Source of the DNA: Ligilactobacillus agilis DSM 20509
GTDB taxonomy: Bacteria; Bacillota; Bacilli; Lactobacillales; Lactobacillaceae
DNA: 64,000 nucleotides
Assembly (NCBI RefSeq): GCF_001436215.1
Contig: NZ_AYYP01000010.1
Location: 59,912 to 123,911 of the forward strand
Direction of reading: 5' to 3'
Positions 8,933 through 17,941 of the stretch are shown here, one piece after another. Within the stretch, counting starts at the first letter, position 1. Each line of letters opens with the position of its first letter. The translations under genes were made by a program, and so were the position numbers. The notes under the pieces are model-generated. The model searched no databases. It was given only the letters and a program-made list of their open reading frames with translations, and was not told where the DNA came from.

Positions 8933-8958
8933 ACACGGAATACAAGGAGGTTTTTACC

Positions 8959-9384
8959 GTGGCAAAAAACGTAGTCAACGTTGTTAAATTACAAATTCCT
9001 GCTGGGAAAGCAACTCCAGCTCCCCCAGTTGGTCCTGCTTTAGGTCAAGCAGGTATTAACATCATGGGATTCACTAAGGAATTTAACGCTCGGACAGCTG
9101 ACCAAGCTGGTATGATTATCCCTGTTGTTATCAGCGTATATGAAGACCGTTCATTCGACTTCATTACTAAGACACCACCTGCTGCTGTTTTACTTAAGAA
9201 AGCTGCTGGTGTAGAAAAGGGTTCTGGCGAACCTAACATGAAGAAGGTTGCAACTGTAACTAAGGCTCAAGTTAAGGAAATCGCTGAAACTAAAATGCAA
9301 GATCTAAACGCTGCAGACGTTGAAGCTGCTATGCGCATGATTGAAGGTACTGCACGAAGCATGGGCTTTGTTGTAGAAGACTAA
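8959..9384 (+). CDS. rplK: 50S ribosomal protein L11
   Basis: 141 residues, the normal length of L11, a component of the GTPase-associated centre of the large subunit. The N-terminal [28 protein letters not shown] is a textbook L11 start region, and the C-terminal domain (about 70-141) follows. The start is GTG at 8959 after AAGGAGG; the frame stays open upstream to 8845, but that stretch is promoter and leader. It is co-transcribed with rplA. Confidence 0.98.
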   Translation: MAKNVVNVVKLQIPAGKATPAPPVGPALGQAGINIMGFTKEFNARTADQAGMIIPVVISVYEDRSFDFITKTPPAAVLLKKAAGVEKGSGEPNMKKVATVTKAQVKEIAETKMQDLNAADVEAAMRMIEGTARSMGFVVED

Positions 9385-9444
9385 TTTTATTCTTTCTACG
9401 GCCATGCTTCTCAGTCGGACACTTCGTGAAAACGGCTGTGTCAA

Positions 9445-9470
9445 GTGGGAGGTATATCCGATAGACCACA
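9445..9470 (+). promoter_or_regulatory. probable L1-binding RNA element, copy 2, between rplK and rplA
   Basis: GTGGGAGG followed 13 bases later by ACCACA repeats the sequence and fold of the element in the rplK leader. It sits 25 bases before the rplA start, where bound L1 would block translation. A GACAC/GTGTC hairpin lies just upstream. Confidence 0.6.
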
Positions 9471-9494
9471 TATTGCAAGGAGGAAAATTCACTA

Positions 9495-10187
9495 ATGGCT
9501 AAAAAGAAAAGCAAGAAATATTTAGAAGCTGCAAAGCAAGTTGAAGCAGGTAAGAACTACACCGCTAACGAAGCGCTTGCATTGGTTAAGAAAATCGACT
9601 TTGCTAAGTTCGACGCAACAGTTGAAGTTGCCTTCAACTTAAACGTTGATACAAAGCAAGCTGACCAACAATTACGTGGTGCCGTTGTTTTACCAAACGG
9701 TACTGGTAAAGATCAAAAGGTTGTTGTATTTGCTAAGGGTCCTAAGGCTAAGGAAGCTCAAGAAGCTGGTGCAGATGTTGTTGGTGACGACGACTTAGTT
9801 GCACAAATCCAAGATGGTTGGTTGGACTTTGACGTAGCAATCGCAACTCCAGACATGATGGCTCAAGTTGGTCGTTTAGGTCGTGTCTTAGGGCCTAAGG
9901 GCTTAATGCCAAACCCTAAGACTGGTACTGTTACAATGGATGTTGCTAAGGCTGTTTCAGAATCAAAAGCAGGTAAGGTAACTTACAGAACTGACCGCGA
10001 CGGTAACGTTCATGTTCCATTGGGTAAGGTATCATTTAGTGAAGAAGCACTTGAAGGTAACTTCAAGACTATCTACGACGTAATTGCTAAGGCTCGTCCA
10101 GCTGCTGTTAAGGGTCAATACATCAAGCATGTATCCTTTGCATCAACATTCGGTCCTAGTGTAACTGTTGATTTAGCTTCACTTTAA
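9495..10187 (+). CDS. rplA: 50S ribosomal protein L1
   Basis: 230 residues, normal length. L1 binds 23S rRNA at the L1 stalk and acts as a translational repressor of its own operon. Recognisable blocks are the N-terminal [34 protein letters not shown] (about 128-149) and [19 protein letters not shown] (about 158-176). The 110-base gap from rplK is long for a two-gene operon and holds the L1-type RNA element. Confidence 0.98.
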   Translation: MAKKKSKKYLEAAKQVEAGKNYTANEALALVKKIDFAKFDATVEVAFNLNVDTKQADQQLRGAVVLPNGTGKDQKVVVFAKGPKAKEAQEAGADVVGDDDLVAQIQDGWLDFDVAIATPDMMAQVGRLGRVLGPKGLMPNPKTGTVTMDVAKAVSESKAGKVTYRTDRDGNVHVPLGKVSFSEEALEGNFKTIYDVIAKARPAAVKGQYIKHVSFASTFGPSVTVDLASL

Positions 10188-10201
10188 TCTTTGATTAGAG
10201 T

Positions 10202-10246
10202 CCCCCGTGAGAGAAGGGTAACCTTTTCTTACGGGGGTTTTCTTTT
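10202..10246 (+). terminator. intrinsic terminator after rplA
   Basis: CCCCCGT pairs with ACGGGGG, extended by an inner AGAGAAGG/CCTTTTCT stem, followed by TTTTCTTTT. Confidence 0.9.
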
Positions 10247-10394
10247 GGCCTTACATGTGTTAGATAGCCCTAAAATTAACCGAATACGTTGGAAAAGCGA
10301 CCGAATAGGGTGAATTTGAAACAAGTGGCAATTTTTTTGTTAAGATAAACTCTGTATGTGGTTTTATTATTTTAATTACCATTGGAGGAAAAAG

Positions 10395-12461
10395 ATGAGT
10401 GCAAAAAAAAGGTTGTTAGGCTTAAGTGTGCTGATGAGCATGCTTACCGGACTGACAAGTTTTTATCTGAATCAGTACCAACAACAAGTACAATTAGCGA
10501 CCCAACAACAAGATTTGAGCAAGCACTTTACCGCCTTGCGCTTGCCGGCGGACCTGTTGATTAATTCAGCTACAAAGCAACGGTTGATTTTTTCGGCCTT
10601 AAATAAAAGTGCGTCTAAATATCACTTAAATTATTTAGAGAAGTGTGCAGACGTGGGTTACAGTTACGATCGACTTGGATTAAAGCCCACTTCTAATTAT
10701 CACAACCACTACACCTTCTATGTTCACCACCTAGCAACGAGTATGATTACCGGTAATTTTGGGGATTTAGGTACGCAAAAAGACTACTATCGCTATACTT
10801 ACCCCTACCTCAAGGGTTATCAAGTAATTTTAAAACCTTTGAATGAAGCCAAACTGCTTTGAGCCCAGTATGAGGGGACATACTTTGTAGAAACACGCAA
10901 TCAAGCTAGGTATGACGCTTTTTTAGCCGATTTCAATCAGCAAATTAACCACAAGTTCAAGAAGCACTATGCTAGTGGTGATTACCAGCTAAGAGATGAA
11001 GAGCAGTTATTGATTCCGCATTTTTATTTTAGCGACACCCTGGCTAGCATTAATGATTACTTATTGCTATTTAGTTTGCTAGCCTTGGTTATTTACTATT
11101 TTTTAGAGCAGGCTAGCGCAAAGTTGTACAAACTTAATGGCTATTCTTTGCCATTGACGGTAATAACGATTATGAAAGTGCCGGGCTTGCTACTAACAGT
11201 AACGACTGGACTGAGTATGACGGTGCTTTTAGTAGCAGGTGGGGTGGCGGAAAGTTTTATCGTCCTTAATATCTTCTTTTGGCAACTGTTAGTTTCGCTA
11301 GGGACACTTACGGTGCTTTACATAGTCAGCTTGGATGAACTTAAGGAAAAGTTGCTAGAAATTGGAAGTTTTTTAGGCTTATTTAGCTTGAAGTTTTTAG
11401 TGGTGGCTCTTTCCTTTGTAAGCCTGTTTAATATTGCTGAAGCAACTATTAGTGGCTTTAAATCTGTACAGGTTAACCAAGTGAAAAAAGATTACCTGTG
11501 CTTTTATCCCCTTCAAGTTGGACGCAATCCGGTTGGTGACGTTGATAATTATTTGCGCGGTGGCAAAAGATTGTATCACTTAGCTGCTAAGGAGAAAATC
11601 TTATATATTGATTCAGGGGCGGCTTCTTACAAACAACCGGCCGATGTTGCCCGTGCTAAAACTTCCGTGACGATGAATAATTACTATTTGGATGCTTACC
11701 CACTAAAAGATATTCATGGTCATAAAATCACGATTAAGCCAAGTGAAAACCGGCTGGTTATTTTGCTTCCTAAAGACCGACGTAACCAAGAACGGGCGGC
11801 CTTGACTTACATAAAAAAGTACGTTCAAGCAAGTAATAAGCTCCTCAAGGTAATTTACACTGACCCAAAGTATAACCAGTCTAGCTATGATACCCTTAAT
11901 CAACGGGCAATGGCTGATGAGATTGTGTATGTTGTGACTAGCAAAAGTCTGACAACCTATCTTAATATTTTGAACGGTTCTCCTAGAGATGGGTTAATGA
12001 TTCCGCTTGAAGGCTCAGAGAAAGCTCTCCGTCAGAAATGGCTTAAGCGAATGAAAGAGGTTAATTTAGAAGATAATTTCCTCCAATTGATCCGTTATAG
12101 ACAAGCCGACCGAGCAGAATTTAGGCAGGAGTTGACTGATTTAGGCGAACATGTGGTTGAGAATTTATTCTACTTGTTAACCTTAATCTTGTTGAGTGGC
12201 TACTCGTTAGGAAGCTACCTTAAGTTATTTGCCCGGGAAATTAGGTTAAAACGCAGTTACGGTTATAGCCGTTTCAAAGCCTATCAGTCCTATTGGCTAT
12301 TGCTACTAGGTCAATATTTATGTATAGGAACCTACGGAATAGTTAGGGTTATCCAGGGAGCTGATGGGTTAAATTTGTTGGTGGTGTTAGCGATAATCAG
12401 CTTGATAGAACTAGCAGTCACTGGGCTAGCATTGAGAAAGGTTGAGGCGGAAAATGACTAG
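10395..12461 (+). pseudogene. bacteriocin-associated integral membrane protein (ABC permease), broken by an in-frame TGA
   Basis: The reading frame starting at ATG 10395 (GGAGGAA upstream) stops at TGA 10860-10862. It then continues in the same frame without another stop to TAG 12461, giving about 688 codons in total. The N-terminus has one membrane helix and an extracellular region. After the stop come membrane helices near codons 210-400, a second extracellular region, and three more helices at the C-terminus (FYLLTLILLSGYSLGSYLKLF and on). This layout matches the large permease of lactococcin-972-type bacteriocin export or immunity transporters. The ATPase gene overlaps its end and is also broken. 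Without readthrough, only a 155-residue fragment would be made. Confidence 0.75.
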
Positions 12462-13096
12462 GACGTTAATCGAAGTTAGGGGCTTAACTAAAAGTTATGG
12501 CAAGCAGCTAGTGTTTCAAGATTTAAATTTAGCCATTCAAGAACATAGTTTGACGACCATCTATGGGCCAAGTGGTGTTGGCAAGACGACGCTTTTAAAA
12601 ATTATGGGGGGGACTAGCGACTTATCAGGCAGGAAATGTTTTATTTAATGGTCAGGTAGTCCCAGCTAAAGGGGCAAGGGCAACGCGTTATCGGCGGGAG
12701 CATTTGGCCTATGTATTTCAAGATTATGGCTTGCTTGAGGAGCAAACGATTGCGGCTAACTTAAAGATTGCACTGGCTTACCAAAAGCTAACTAAAAAAG
12801 AAAAAAATCTCAAGATGAATGAAGCTCTAAAACAAGTTGGGCTGAGCTACCGCTTAAAAACTAAGGTGAAACTGTTATCCGGGGGCGAGAAGCAACGGGT
12901 TGCGCTTGCCCGGGCTTTACTTGCCAAGGGGGAATTAGTTTTAGCTGATGAACCGACTGGGTCCTTGGATTTGAATTTACGCAACCAGGTGGCTGAGCTC
13001 TTTATCAAATTACGTTCCCTAGGGAAGACGGTGGTAATCGTTAGTCACGATCCTTACTTTAAGGAAATTAGCGACCAAGTAATTGAATTAAAATAA
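12454..13096 (+). pseudogene. bacteriocin-type ABC transporter ATPase, frameshifted at a run of seven G
   Basis: The frame begins at ATG 12454 (overlapping the permease stop) and reads through Walker A, GPSGVGKTT. It shifts at 12606-12612 and ends at 12648. Removing one G restores a normal ABC sequence, GGLATYQAGNVLFNGQ, which joins the second frame carrying AYVFQDYGLLEE (Q-loop), LLSGGEKQRVALARALL (signature), LVLADEPTGSLD (Walker B) and IVSHD (switch His). The repaired protein would be 213 residues, the usual size. The sequence resembles the ATPase of lactococcin-972-group exporters. Either the gene is dead, or it is switched by slippage in the G-run. Confidence 0.8.
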
Positions 13097-13109
13097 TTTC
13101 AAAAAAGCC

Positions 13110-13138
13110 TTGACGATTTTGTTTGAAAATGATATGCT
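13110..13138 (+). promoter_or_regulatory. promoter of rplJ-rplL
   Basis: TTGACG (13110-13115), a 17-base spacer and TATGCT (13133-13138), in the gap after the broken ABC transporter and upstream of the L10 leader. Confidence 0.8.
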
Positions 13139-13144
13139 ATTGAA

Positions 13145-13264
13145 GGTCAATTTTTTAAATTATGATTCTACCGAAGACTCAGGTGGTGCAAACCTTAATA
13201 TCCTGCCGAGGAGACTTGAATAAACTCTCTCTCTATGTCTTCGTGAACATAGGGTTTTTTATTT
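13145..13264 (+). promoter_or_regulatory. ribosomal protein L10 leader with attenuator
   Basis: The rplJ leader is about 160 bases long. It contains a structured part around 13165-13215 and then CTATGT/ACATAG (13233-13238 with 13247-13252) followed by a T-rich tract that looks like a terminator ahead of the gene. In Firmicutes the L10-L12 complex binds such leaders and promotes early termination. Position and terminator are seen; the binding site is inferred from the family. Confidence 0.65.
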
Positions 13265-13305
13265 TAATAAGAAACCTTGACACAATGACTAGGAGGTGAA
13301 TCTAA

Positions 13306-13809
13306 GTGAGTGAAAAAATTATCGCAAAGAAGGCTGCTATCGTTGACGAAGTTGCTGAAAAGTTCCAATCAGCTGTTTCAGTAGTTGTCGTTGACTACCG
13401 TGGTTTAACAGTTGAACAAGTAACTAACTTACGTAAGGACTTACGTGAAGCTGGCGTTGAAATGCGTGTTATCAAGAACACATACTTGAAGCGTGCTGCT
13501 GATAAGGTTGGTTACGAAGGTCTTGATGAAACTTTCACAGGTCCTACAGCTGTGGCATTTTCTTCTGAAGATGTTGTCGCTCCAGCTCGTATCATGGCTA
13601 AATATGCCGAAGATATCGAAGCATTGGAAATTAAGGGTGGTATGATCGAAGGTAAGGTTGCTTCTCTTGAAGAAATCAACGCTTTGGCCAAATTACCAAA
13701 CCGCGAAGGTATGCTTTCAATGTTACTTTCCGTATTACAAGCTCCTGTTCGCAACTTCGCTTATGCAGTTAAGGCTGTTGCTGACAGTAAAGATGAAGAT
13801 GCAGCTTAA
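13306..13809 (+). CDS. rplJ: 50S ribosomal protein L10
   Basis: 167 residues, normal for L10, the base of the L7/L12 stalk. Diagnostic blocks are [29 protein letters not shown] (about 23-51) and [11 protein letters not shown] (about 54-64). The C-terminal helix that binds L12 dimers follows. It starts at GTG with AGGAGGTGA just upstream. First gene of the rplJL operon. Confidence 0.97.
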   Translation: MSEKIIAKKAAIVDEVAEKFQSAVSVVVVDYRGLTVEQVTNLRKDLREAGVEMRVIKNTYLKRAADKVGYEGLDETFTGPTAVAFSSEDVVAPARIMAKYAEDIEALEIKGGMIEGKVASLEEINALAKLPNREGMLSMLLSVLQAPVRNFAYAVKAVADSKDEDAA

Positions 13810-13870
13810 TGCGTCTTTAGCATAACTATTTTAACTAATTATATATAATACCTAAATGGAGGATATCAAA

Positions 13871-14239
13871 ATGGCATTAGATACAGAAAAGATTATTGCT
13901 GACTTAAAAGAAGCTAGCATTCTTGAATTAAACGACTTAGTAAAAGCTATCGAAGAAGAATTTGGCGTTTCAGCTGCTGCTCCTGTAGCAGTTGCAGGTG
14001 CTGCTGGTGGCGACGCTGCTGCTGAAAAATCAGAATTCGACGTTGAATTAACTGATGCAGGTTCTGCAAAAGTTAAGGTTATCAAGGTTGTTAAGGACAT
14101 CACTGGTCTTGGCTTGAAAGACGCTAAGGGCTTAGTTGATGGTGCACCTTCAGTTATCAAGGAAGGCGTTGCTAAGGAAGAAGCAGAAGAAATCCAAGCT
14201 AAACTTGAAGAAGTTGGCGCAAAGGTTACTCTTAAGTAA
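13871..14239 (+). CDS. rplL: 50S ribosomal protein L7/L12
   Basis: 122 residues, normal length. It has an N-terminal dimerisation region, an Ala/Gly-rich hinge (about 39-55), and the C-terminal factor-binding domain with [22 protein letters not shown]. The ATG at 13856 is in frame, but its GGAGG forms the ribosome binding site of the true ATG at 13871. It follows rplJ by 61 bases. Confidence 0.97.
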   Translation: MALDTEKIIADLKEASILELNDLVKAIEEEFGVSAAAPVAVAGAAGGDAAAEKSEFDVELTDAGSAKVKVIKVVKDITGLGLKDAKGLVDGAPSVIKEGVAKEEAEEIQAKLEEVGAKVTLK

Positions 14240-14255
14240 TTCTTGCTTAGTAAGT

Positions 14256-14290
14256 AGGCGTTACCCCAGTTGGCGGGTGACGCCTTTTTT
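14256..14290 (+). terminator. intrinsic terminator after rplL
   Basis: AGGCGTTACCC pairs with GGGTGACGCCT (one wobble), followed by six T. Confidence 0.9.
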
Positions 14291-14298
14291 GTTATAAT
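14270..14298 (+). promoter_or_regulatory. promoter overlapping the rplL terminator
   Basis: TTGGCG (14270-14275) lies inside the terminator stem; TATAAT (14293-14298) follows after 17 bases. It is placed to drive the secreted protein and nuclease genes. Confidence 0.6.
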
Positions 14299-14333
14299 TA
14301 AGTAAACATACGTACTATTTTAGGGTGAAGCGG

Positions 14334-14798
14334 ATGAAAGAGAAAAAGATTAAATTTATAAGTGCCTGGTTGATGTTAATTTTAACCTTAGGGTTTGTGG
14401 GAACGGTTAAGCACTCCCCCGCAACGATTCAGGCCAAGACTAACCTAACTAGCTTATCCAAGAAACAGTTACGGGCAAGAATTAGTAGTGCTAAGAAAAA
14501 ATCGCTTAGTTTAAAGGCTGATGCTAGTAGCCTGCGGGTTCTTTCTACTTCGTTAGCTAGCCTAGAAGCTAGTGCTAATAGCCAGGCTACTAGTCAAGTT
14601 CAAGCTAGCAGTGAAGTTAGCCAAGCACAAACTAGTTCTGTTACGACAGGACAGACTGGGCAAATAGTCGGCAATCGTAATACTCACGTTTACCATGTAC
14701 CCGGTCAGGCTAGGTATTCTATGAAAGCCGCTAATGCCGTTTACTTTAACACTGAAGCAGAGGCACAAGCTGCCGGTTACCGTAAAGCGCAGCGTTAG
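14334..14798 (+). CDS. secreted protein with a C-terminal Ada-like/nuclease-associated domain
   Basis: 154 residues. A signal peptide or anchor lies at about 6-35. A Ser/Ala/Gln-rich low-complexity stretch (about 55-110) follows. The C-terminal domain of about 40 residues has NTHVYHVPGQARY...ANAVYFNTEAEAQAAGYRKA. This domain resembles the metal-binding Ada-like motif often found at the end of secreted nucleases, but the expected Cys of the PGC motif is Gln here, so zinc binding is doubtful. ATG 14334 is chosen because AGGGTG lies 6-11 bases before it. The nuclease gene starts 12 bases later, suggesting joint function in extracellular DNA degradation. Function uncertain. Confidence 0.7.
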   Translation: MKEKKIKFISAWLMLILTLGFVGTVKHSPATIQAKTNLTSLSKKQLRARISSAKKKSLSLKADASSLRVLSTSLASLEASANSQATSQVQASSEVSQAQTSSVTTGQTGQIVGNRNTHVYHVPGQARYSMKAANAVYFNTEAEAQAAGYRKAQR

Positions 14799-14810
14799 GG
14801 GGACGAGAGT

Positions 14811-15707
14811 ATGGGAATTGGAATTATTGTCTTATTAATTTTGGTGTTACTACTTAACTTAAAACAGCTAAAGAAAGTTAAGCCAGTAGTCTTGCTGGCT
14901 TTAATCGCGGTTGGTTTTATTGCGGGGATAGCTCTTAGTCAAAATAATAGTCCGGTTGAGGCGCTTAACCAAACAAAAACCCAACTGATTAGCGCTTTAC
15001 GTTCACTAACCGAAAAAAATGCTAAGCAGGAGCGTAAAAATGAAAGCTTAAAGGCTAAACTATCCTCGCAGGCTCAAAAATTAGGAATCACCTTAGAGGA
15101 CACTGACTCTAAGCAAACGGCTAGCGGAAATGAGGATTTAGCGCAATTAAGCTATCAGGGTCAGCAAGTAATTACGGTCAATAATAATAAGCCTGGCTTT
15201 AGTACGGCTGACTTATCTACCGCTAAGGGTCCGTGGCAGCATTATGGTAATCTAGATAATTTAAACCGGGCGACCCAGGCAGACGCCTTGTTAAATCAAA
15301 GTTTGATGCCTAAGACCAAGCGGGAACGGTTGACGGTTAATCCTACCGGGTGGCATAACAAACGGATTAGTTCGGGCTGGTTGTACAATCGAAGTCACCT
15401 AATCGGCTATCAGCTAACGGGGCAAAATAACAACTGGAAGAACCTAATTACTGCTACCCGCTCTCTAAATGATCCGGGGATGGTTAAATATGAAGATCAA
15501 GTCGCAGATTACCTAAAAGCGAGTCCTAAGCACTATGTTCGTTATAGTGTGCGCCCCGTTTTCTATCAAAATGAATTACTAGCAAGGGGTGTGCAGATGC
15601 GAGCACAATCAGTCGGTGATAACAGTGTTTCTTATAATATTTATATTTTTAACATTCAACCAGGGGTGACCCTAAATTATAACGACGGAACTAGTCGCCT
15701 AAACTAA
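14811..15707 (+). CDS. membrane-anchored DNA/RNA non-specific endonuclease (EndA/NucA-like)
   Basis: 298 residues. Two N-terminal hydrophobic segments (about 2-18 and 26-43) are followed by a coiled coil (about 55-85). The nuclease domain (about 110-290) carries the beta-beta-alpha-Me finger catalytic motif, here NRSHLIGYQLTGQNNNWKN with the general-base His, then NLITATRSLNDPGM. In streptococcal EndA the motif starts DRGH; lactobacillar homologues usually have NRSH. The active domain would face outside, cutting DNA for nutrition or uptake. It is the second gene of a pair with 14334-14798 and has its own terminator. Confidence 0.88.
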   Translation: MGIGIIVLLILVLLLNLKQLKKVKPVVLLALIAVGFIAGIALSQNNSPVEALNQTKTQLISALRSLTEKNAKQERKNESLKAKLSSQAQKLGITLEDTDSKQTASGNEDLAQLSYQGQQVITVNNNKPGFSTADLSTAKGPWQHYGNLDNLNRATQADALLNQSLMPKTKRERLTVNPTGWHNKRISSGWLYNRSHLIGYQLTGQNNNWKNLITATRSLNDPGMVKYEDQVADYLKASPKHYVRYSVRPVFYQNELLARGVQMRAQSVGDNSVSYNIYIFNIQPGVTLNYNDGTSRLN

Positions 15708-15755
15708 AAACAGCTTGCAACCATGCGTTTATAGCGTGATTGCAAGCTGTTTTTT
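15706..15755. terminator. bidirectional terminator between the nuclease and ABC-F genes
   Basis: AAAAACAGCTTGCAA pairs with TTGCAAGCTGTTTTT around a 19-base loop; A and T tracts on both sides. Confidence 0.9.
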
Positions 15756-15756
15756 G

Positions 15757-17712
15757 TTATTGTTCTAGAAATTCTTCTAAGGCTAAACTAGCCTCTTCCC
15801 AAGCGGTTTCGGCGGCAGTTAAGTCGGAAGTTACTTGGTCAAGTTGTTTTTGCAAAGCTTGGAGTTTGCCTAAATCATTTAAGTTTTCAGGAGCAGTCAT
15901 AGCAACTTCGATTTCAGACTTTTGCGCATCGAGTTGTTCAACCAAACTTTCGGCCTCAGCTTGTGCCCGTTGCAGTTTACGTTCTTGCTTTTGACGTTCC
16001 TTGCTTTGCTGGTAACTTAACTTAGAATCAGAAACTGAGCTAGTAGCTTGTGCAGTTTGGTCAGATTGTTCGCTCGCTTTAGCAGCTGCTAGTTCGGCTT
16101 GTTCTTTTTTCTTATCAACATAGTAGTCATAGTCACCTAGGTAAAGGGTGCTACCAGTTGGTTCGATTTCTAAGACGCTGGTGGCCACCTTGTTGATAAA
16201 GTAGCGGTCGTGAGAAACAAATAAAATTGTGCCGTTGAAATCAAGGATAGCCTGCTCTAGGACTTCTTTACTGTCAATGTCTAAGTGGTTAGTAGGTTCG
16301 TCCAAAATTAAGAAATTATTGTGTTCTAAGGCTAACTTAGTTAGAAGTAAGCGGGCTTTTTCACCACCAGAAAGGCTACCGACGATTTTTTTAACATCAT
16401 CACCAACGAAGAGAAAACTACCTAGAATCGAGCGGACGTCACGTTCTGGCATAGTTGGGTGTTCGTCCCAAATTTCATTAAGCACAGTCTTTTTGAAGTC
16501 AAGGTTTTGTTGTTCCTGGTCGTAGTAGCCTACCGTAACGTTAGTTCCTAGTTCGGCTGAACCCTTGATAAAGGGAATTTTACCTAGGATACTCTTTAAG
16601 AGGGTGGACTTACCAATTCCGTTGGGGCCAACGATAGCCATAACCTTGTGTTTGCGTAAATCGATATTAATGGGGGCGGCAATGGTTGTCTGATTATAGC
16701 CGATTGCAGCGTCAGATACGGTTAAAACGACATTACCGCTCTCTTTTTCGCCTTCAAAGCTAAAGTGGGGGCCCTTTTCATAGCCTTCAGGTCGTTCTAA
16801 CCGGTCCATTTTTTCTAGTTGTTTACGCCGGCTTTGAGCCCGTTTAGTGGTAGAAGCTCGGACTAAGTTACGGTTAACGAAATCTTCCAATTTATTGATT
16901 TCTGCTTGTTGTTTTTCGTAACTCTTCCATTCCTGAGCTAAGCGGGCGGCTTTTTCCTTAATATAATAAGAATAATTTCCCTTATAGTAATTAGAGTGAC
17001 CATGCGTGATCTCGTAGATTTCGGTGACGATTTTATCTAAGAAATAACGGTCGTGAGAAACGATTAAGAGTGCGCCTTGGTAGCCTTGAATGTAATTTTC
17101 TAACCAGGTTAAAGTCTCAATGTCTAAGTGGTTAGTAGGTTCGTCTAGAATCAAGAGGTCGCGTTTTTCTAAGAGTAACTTAGCCAAGGCTAGGCGGGTT
17201 TTTTGTCCCCCGGAAAGGTCTGTGATGGCGTGGTCATACATATCTTCGTCGAAGTGGAAACCATGGAGGACCGCTTTTATTTCATTTTCATAGCCGTAAC
17301 CATTTTGAGCGTTAAAGTCATGGAGTAACTGATCGTATTGCTTAGTTAGTTGTTCGTAAGCAGCGCTTTGATGGTCTGTGCTGGTAGCAATTTGTTCTTC
17401 TAGTTGGTGGAGTTTAACTTCCATTTCTTTGAGGTAAGCAAAGACGGACTTCATTTCCTCAAAAACAGTTCTATCGGAATCAAGGCCAGTGGTTTGGGCA
17501 AGGTAGCCGATAGTTAGGCCTTTTTTACGGACAATTTGGCCTTCATCTGGTTCGGAGTCACCGAGTAGCATTGAAATTAAAGTAGACTTACCGGCTCCGT
17601 TTTTGCCGACTAAGCCAATCCGAGAATTATCTTGAATATCAAGGTTAACGTTTGAAAACAAGACGTCTGCCCCAAAGTGACGGGCAACGGCTTGTGCTTG
17701 AAGTAAAATCAT
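15757..17712 (-). CDS. ydiF: ABC-F family ATPase (YdiF-like)
   Basis: 651 residues, no membrane segments. There are two ABC domains with Walker A GLVGKNGAGKST (about 33-44) and AIVGPNGIGKST (about 360-371), and signatures LSGGQKTRLAL and LSGGEKARLLL. They are joined by a charged linker (about 240-310) typical of ribosome-acting ABC-F proteins, and a C-terminal coiled coil (about 560-650) follows. ABC-F proteins bind the ribosomal E site and modulate translation or give antibiotic protection. The position next to rex, a CPBP protease and groESL matches ydiF of Bacillus subtilis. No sign of a resistance-type extension. Confidence 0.92.
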   Translation of the reverse strand: MILLQAQAVARHFGADVLFSNVNLDIQDNSRIGLVGKNGAGKSTLISMLLGDSEPDEGQIVRKKGLTIGYLAQTTGLDSDRTVFEEMKSVFAYLKEMEVKLHQLEEQIATSTDHQSAAYEQLTKQYDQLLHDFNAQNGYGYENEIKAVLHGFHFDEDMYDHAITDLSGGQKTRLALAKLLLEKRDLLILDEPTNHLDIETLTWLENYIQGYQGALLIVSHDRYFLDKIVTEIYEITHGHSNYYKGNYSYYIKEKAARLAQEWKSYEKQQAEINKLEDFVNRNLVRASTTKRAQSRRKQLEKMDRLERPEGYEKGPHFSFEGEKESGNVVLTVSDAAIGYNQTTIAAPINIDLRKHKVMAIVGPNGIGKSTLLKSILGKIPFIKGSAELGTNVTVGYYDQEQQNLDFKKTVLNEIWDEHPTMPERDVRSILGSFLFVGDDVKKIVGSLSGGEKARLLLTKLALEHNNFLILDEPTNHLDIDSKEVLEQAILDFNGTILFVSHDRYFINKVATSVLEIEPTGSTLYLGDYDYYVDKKKEQAELAAAKASEQSDQTAQATSSVSDSKLSYQQSKERQKQERKLQRAQAEAESLVEQLDAQKSEIEVAMTAPENLNDLGKLQALQKQLDQVTSDLTAAETAWEEASLALEEFLEQ

Positions 17713-17765
17713 GAAAATATCACCTGCTTGTGTAGTTTTTAGCTTGTGTTAAATAGTAATAATGT

Positions 17766-17862
17766 TTGTGAATTAATATGTACAATCTTTTTAAGCGAAA
17801 ATCTTAGATGTAGTGCTTGATAAGCTGGGGTTTTACCGGCTGAATTTAAAAAAGATTGTGAA
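17766..17862 (+). promoter_or_regulatory. two Rex-like half sites upstream of rex
   Basis: TTGTGAA occurs at 17766-17772 and 17856-17862, each equal to the left half of the Rex operator TTGTGAA-N4-TTCACAA, but the right halves are poorly conserved. They may allow autoregulation; weak evidence. Confidence 0.3.
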
Positions 17863-17900
17863 AAAGTAAACGCTTCTTTGTTTCCTTATAGTCGCGGTTA

Positions 17901-17909
17901 TGGTAGAAT
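17901..17909 (+). promoter_or_regulatory. extended -10 promoter of rex
   Basis: TGG-TAGAAT lies 33 bases before the rex start codon. Confidence 0.5.
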
Positions 17910-17941
17910 TAATTCGTGAACTATGTGAAAGGAGAAATAAA

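Noticed and set aside
8845..8958. In-frame upstream extension of the L11 reading frame
   Set aside because: It contains the promoter and the L1-type leader; the AAGGAGG site and normal protein length fix the start at GTG 8959.
17856..17876. CcpA cre site upstream of rex
   Set aside because: GTAAACGCTT resembles the cre core, but both outer ends mismatch.
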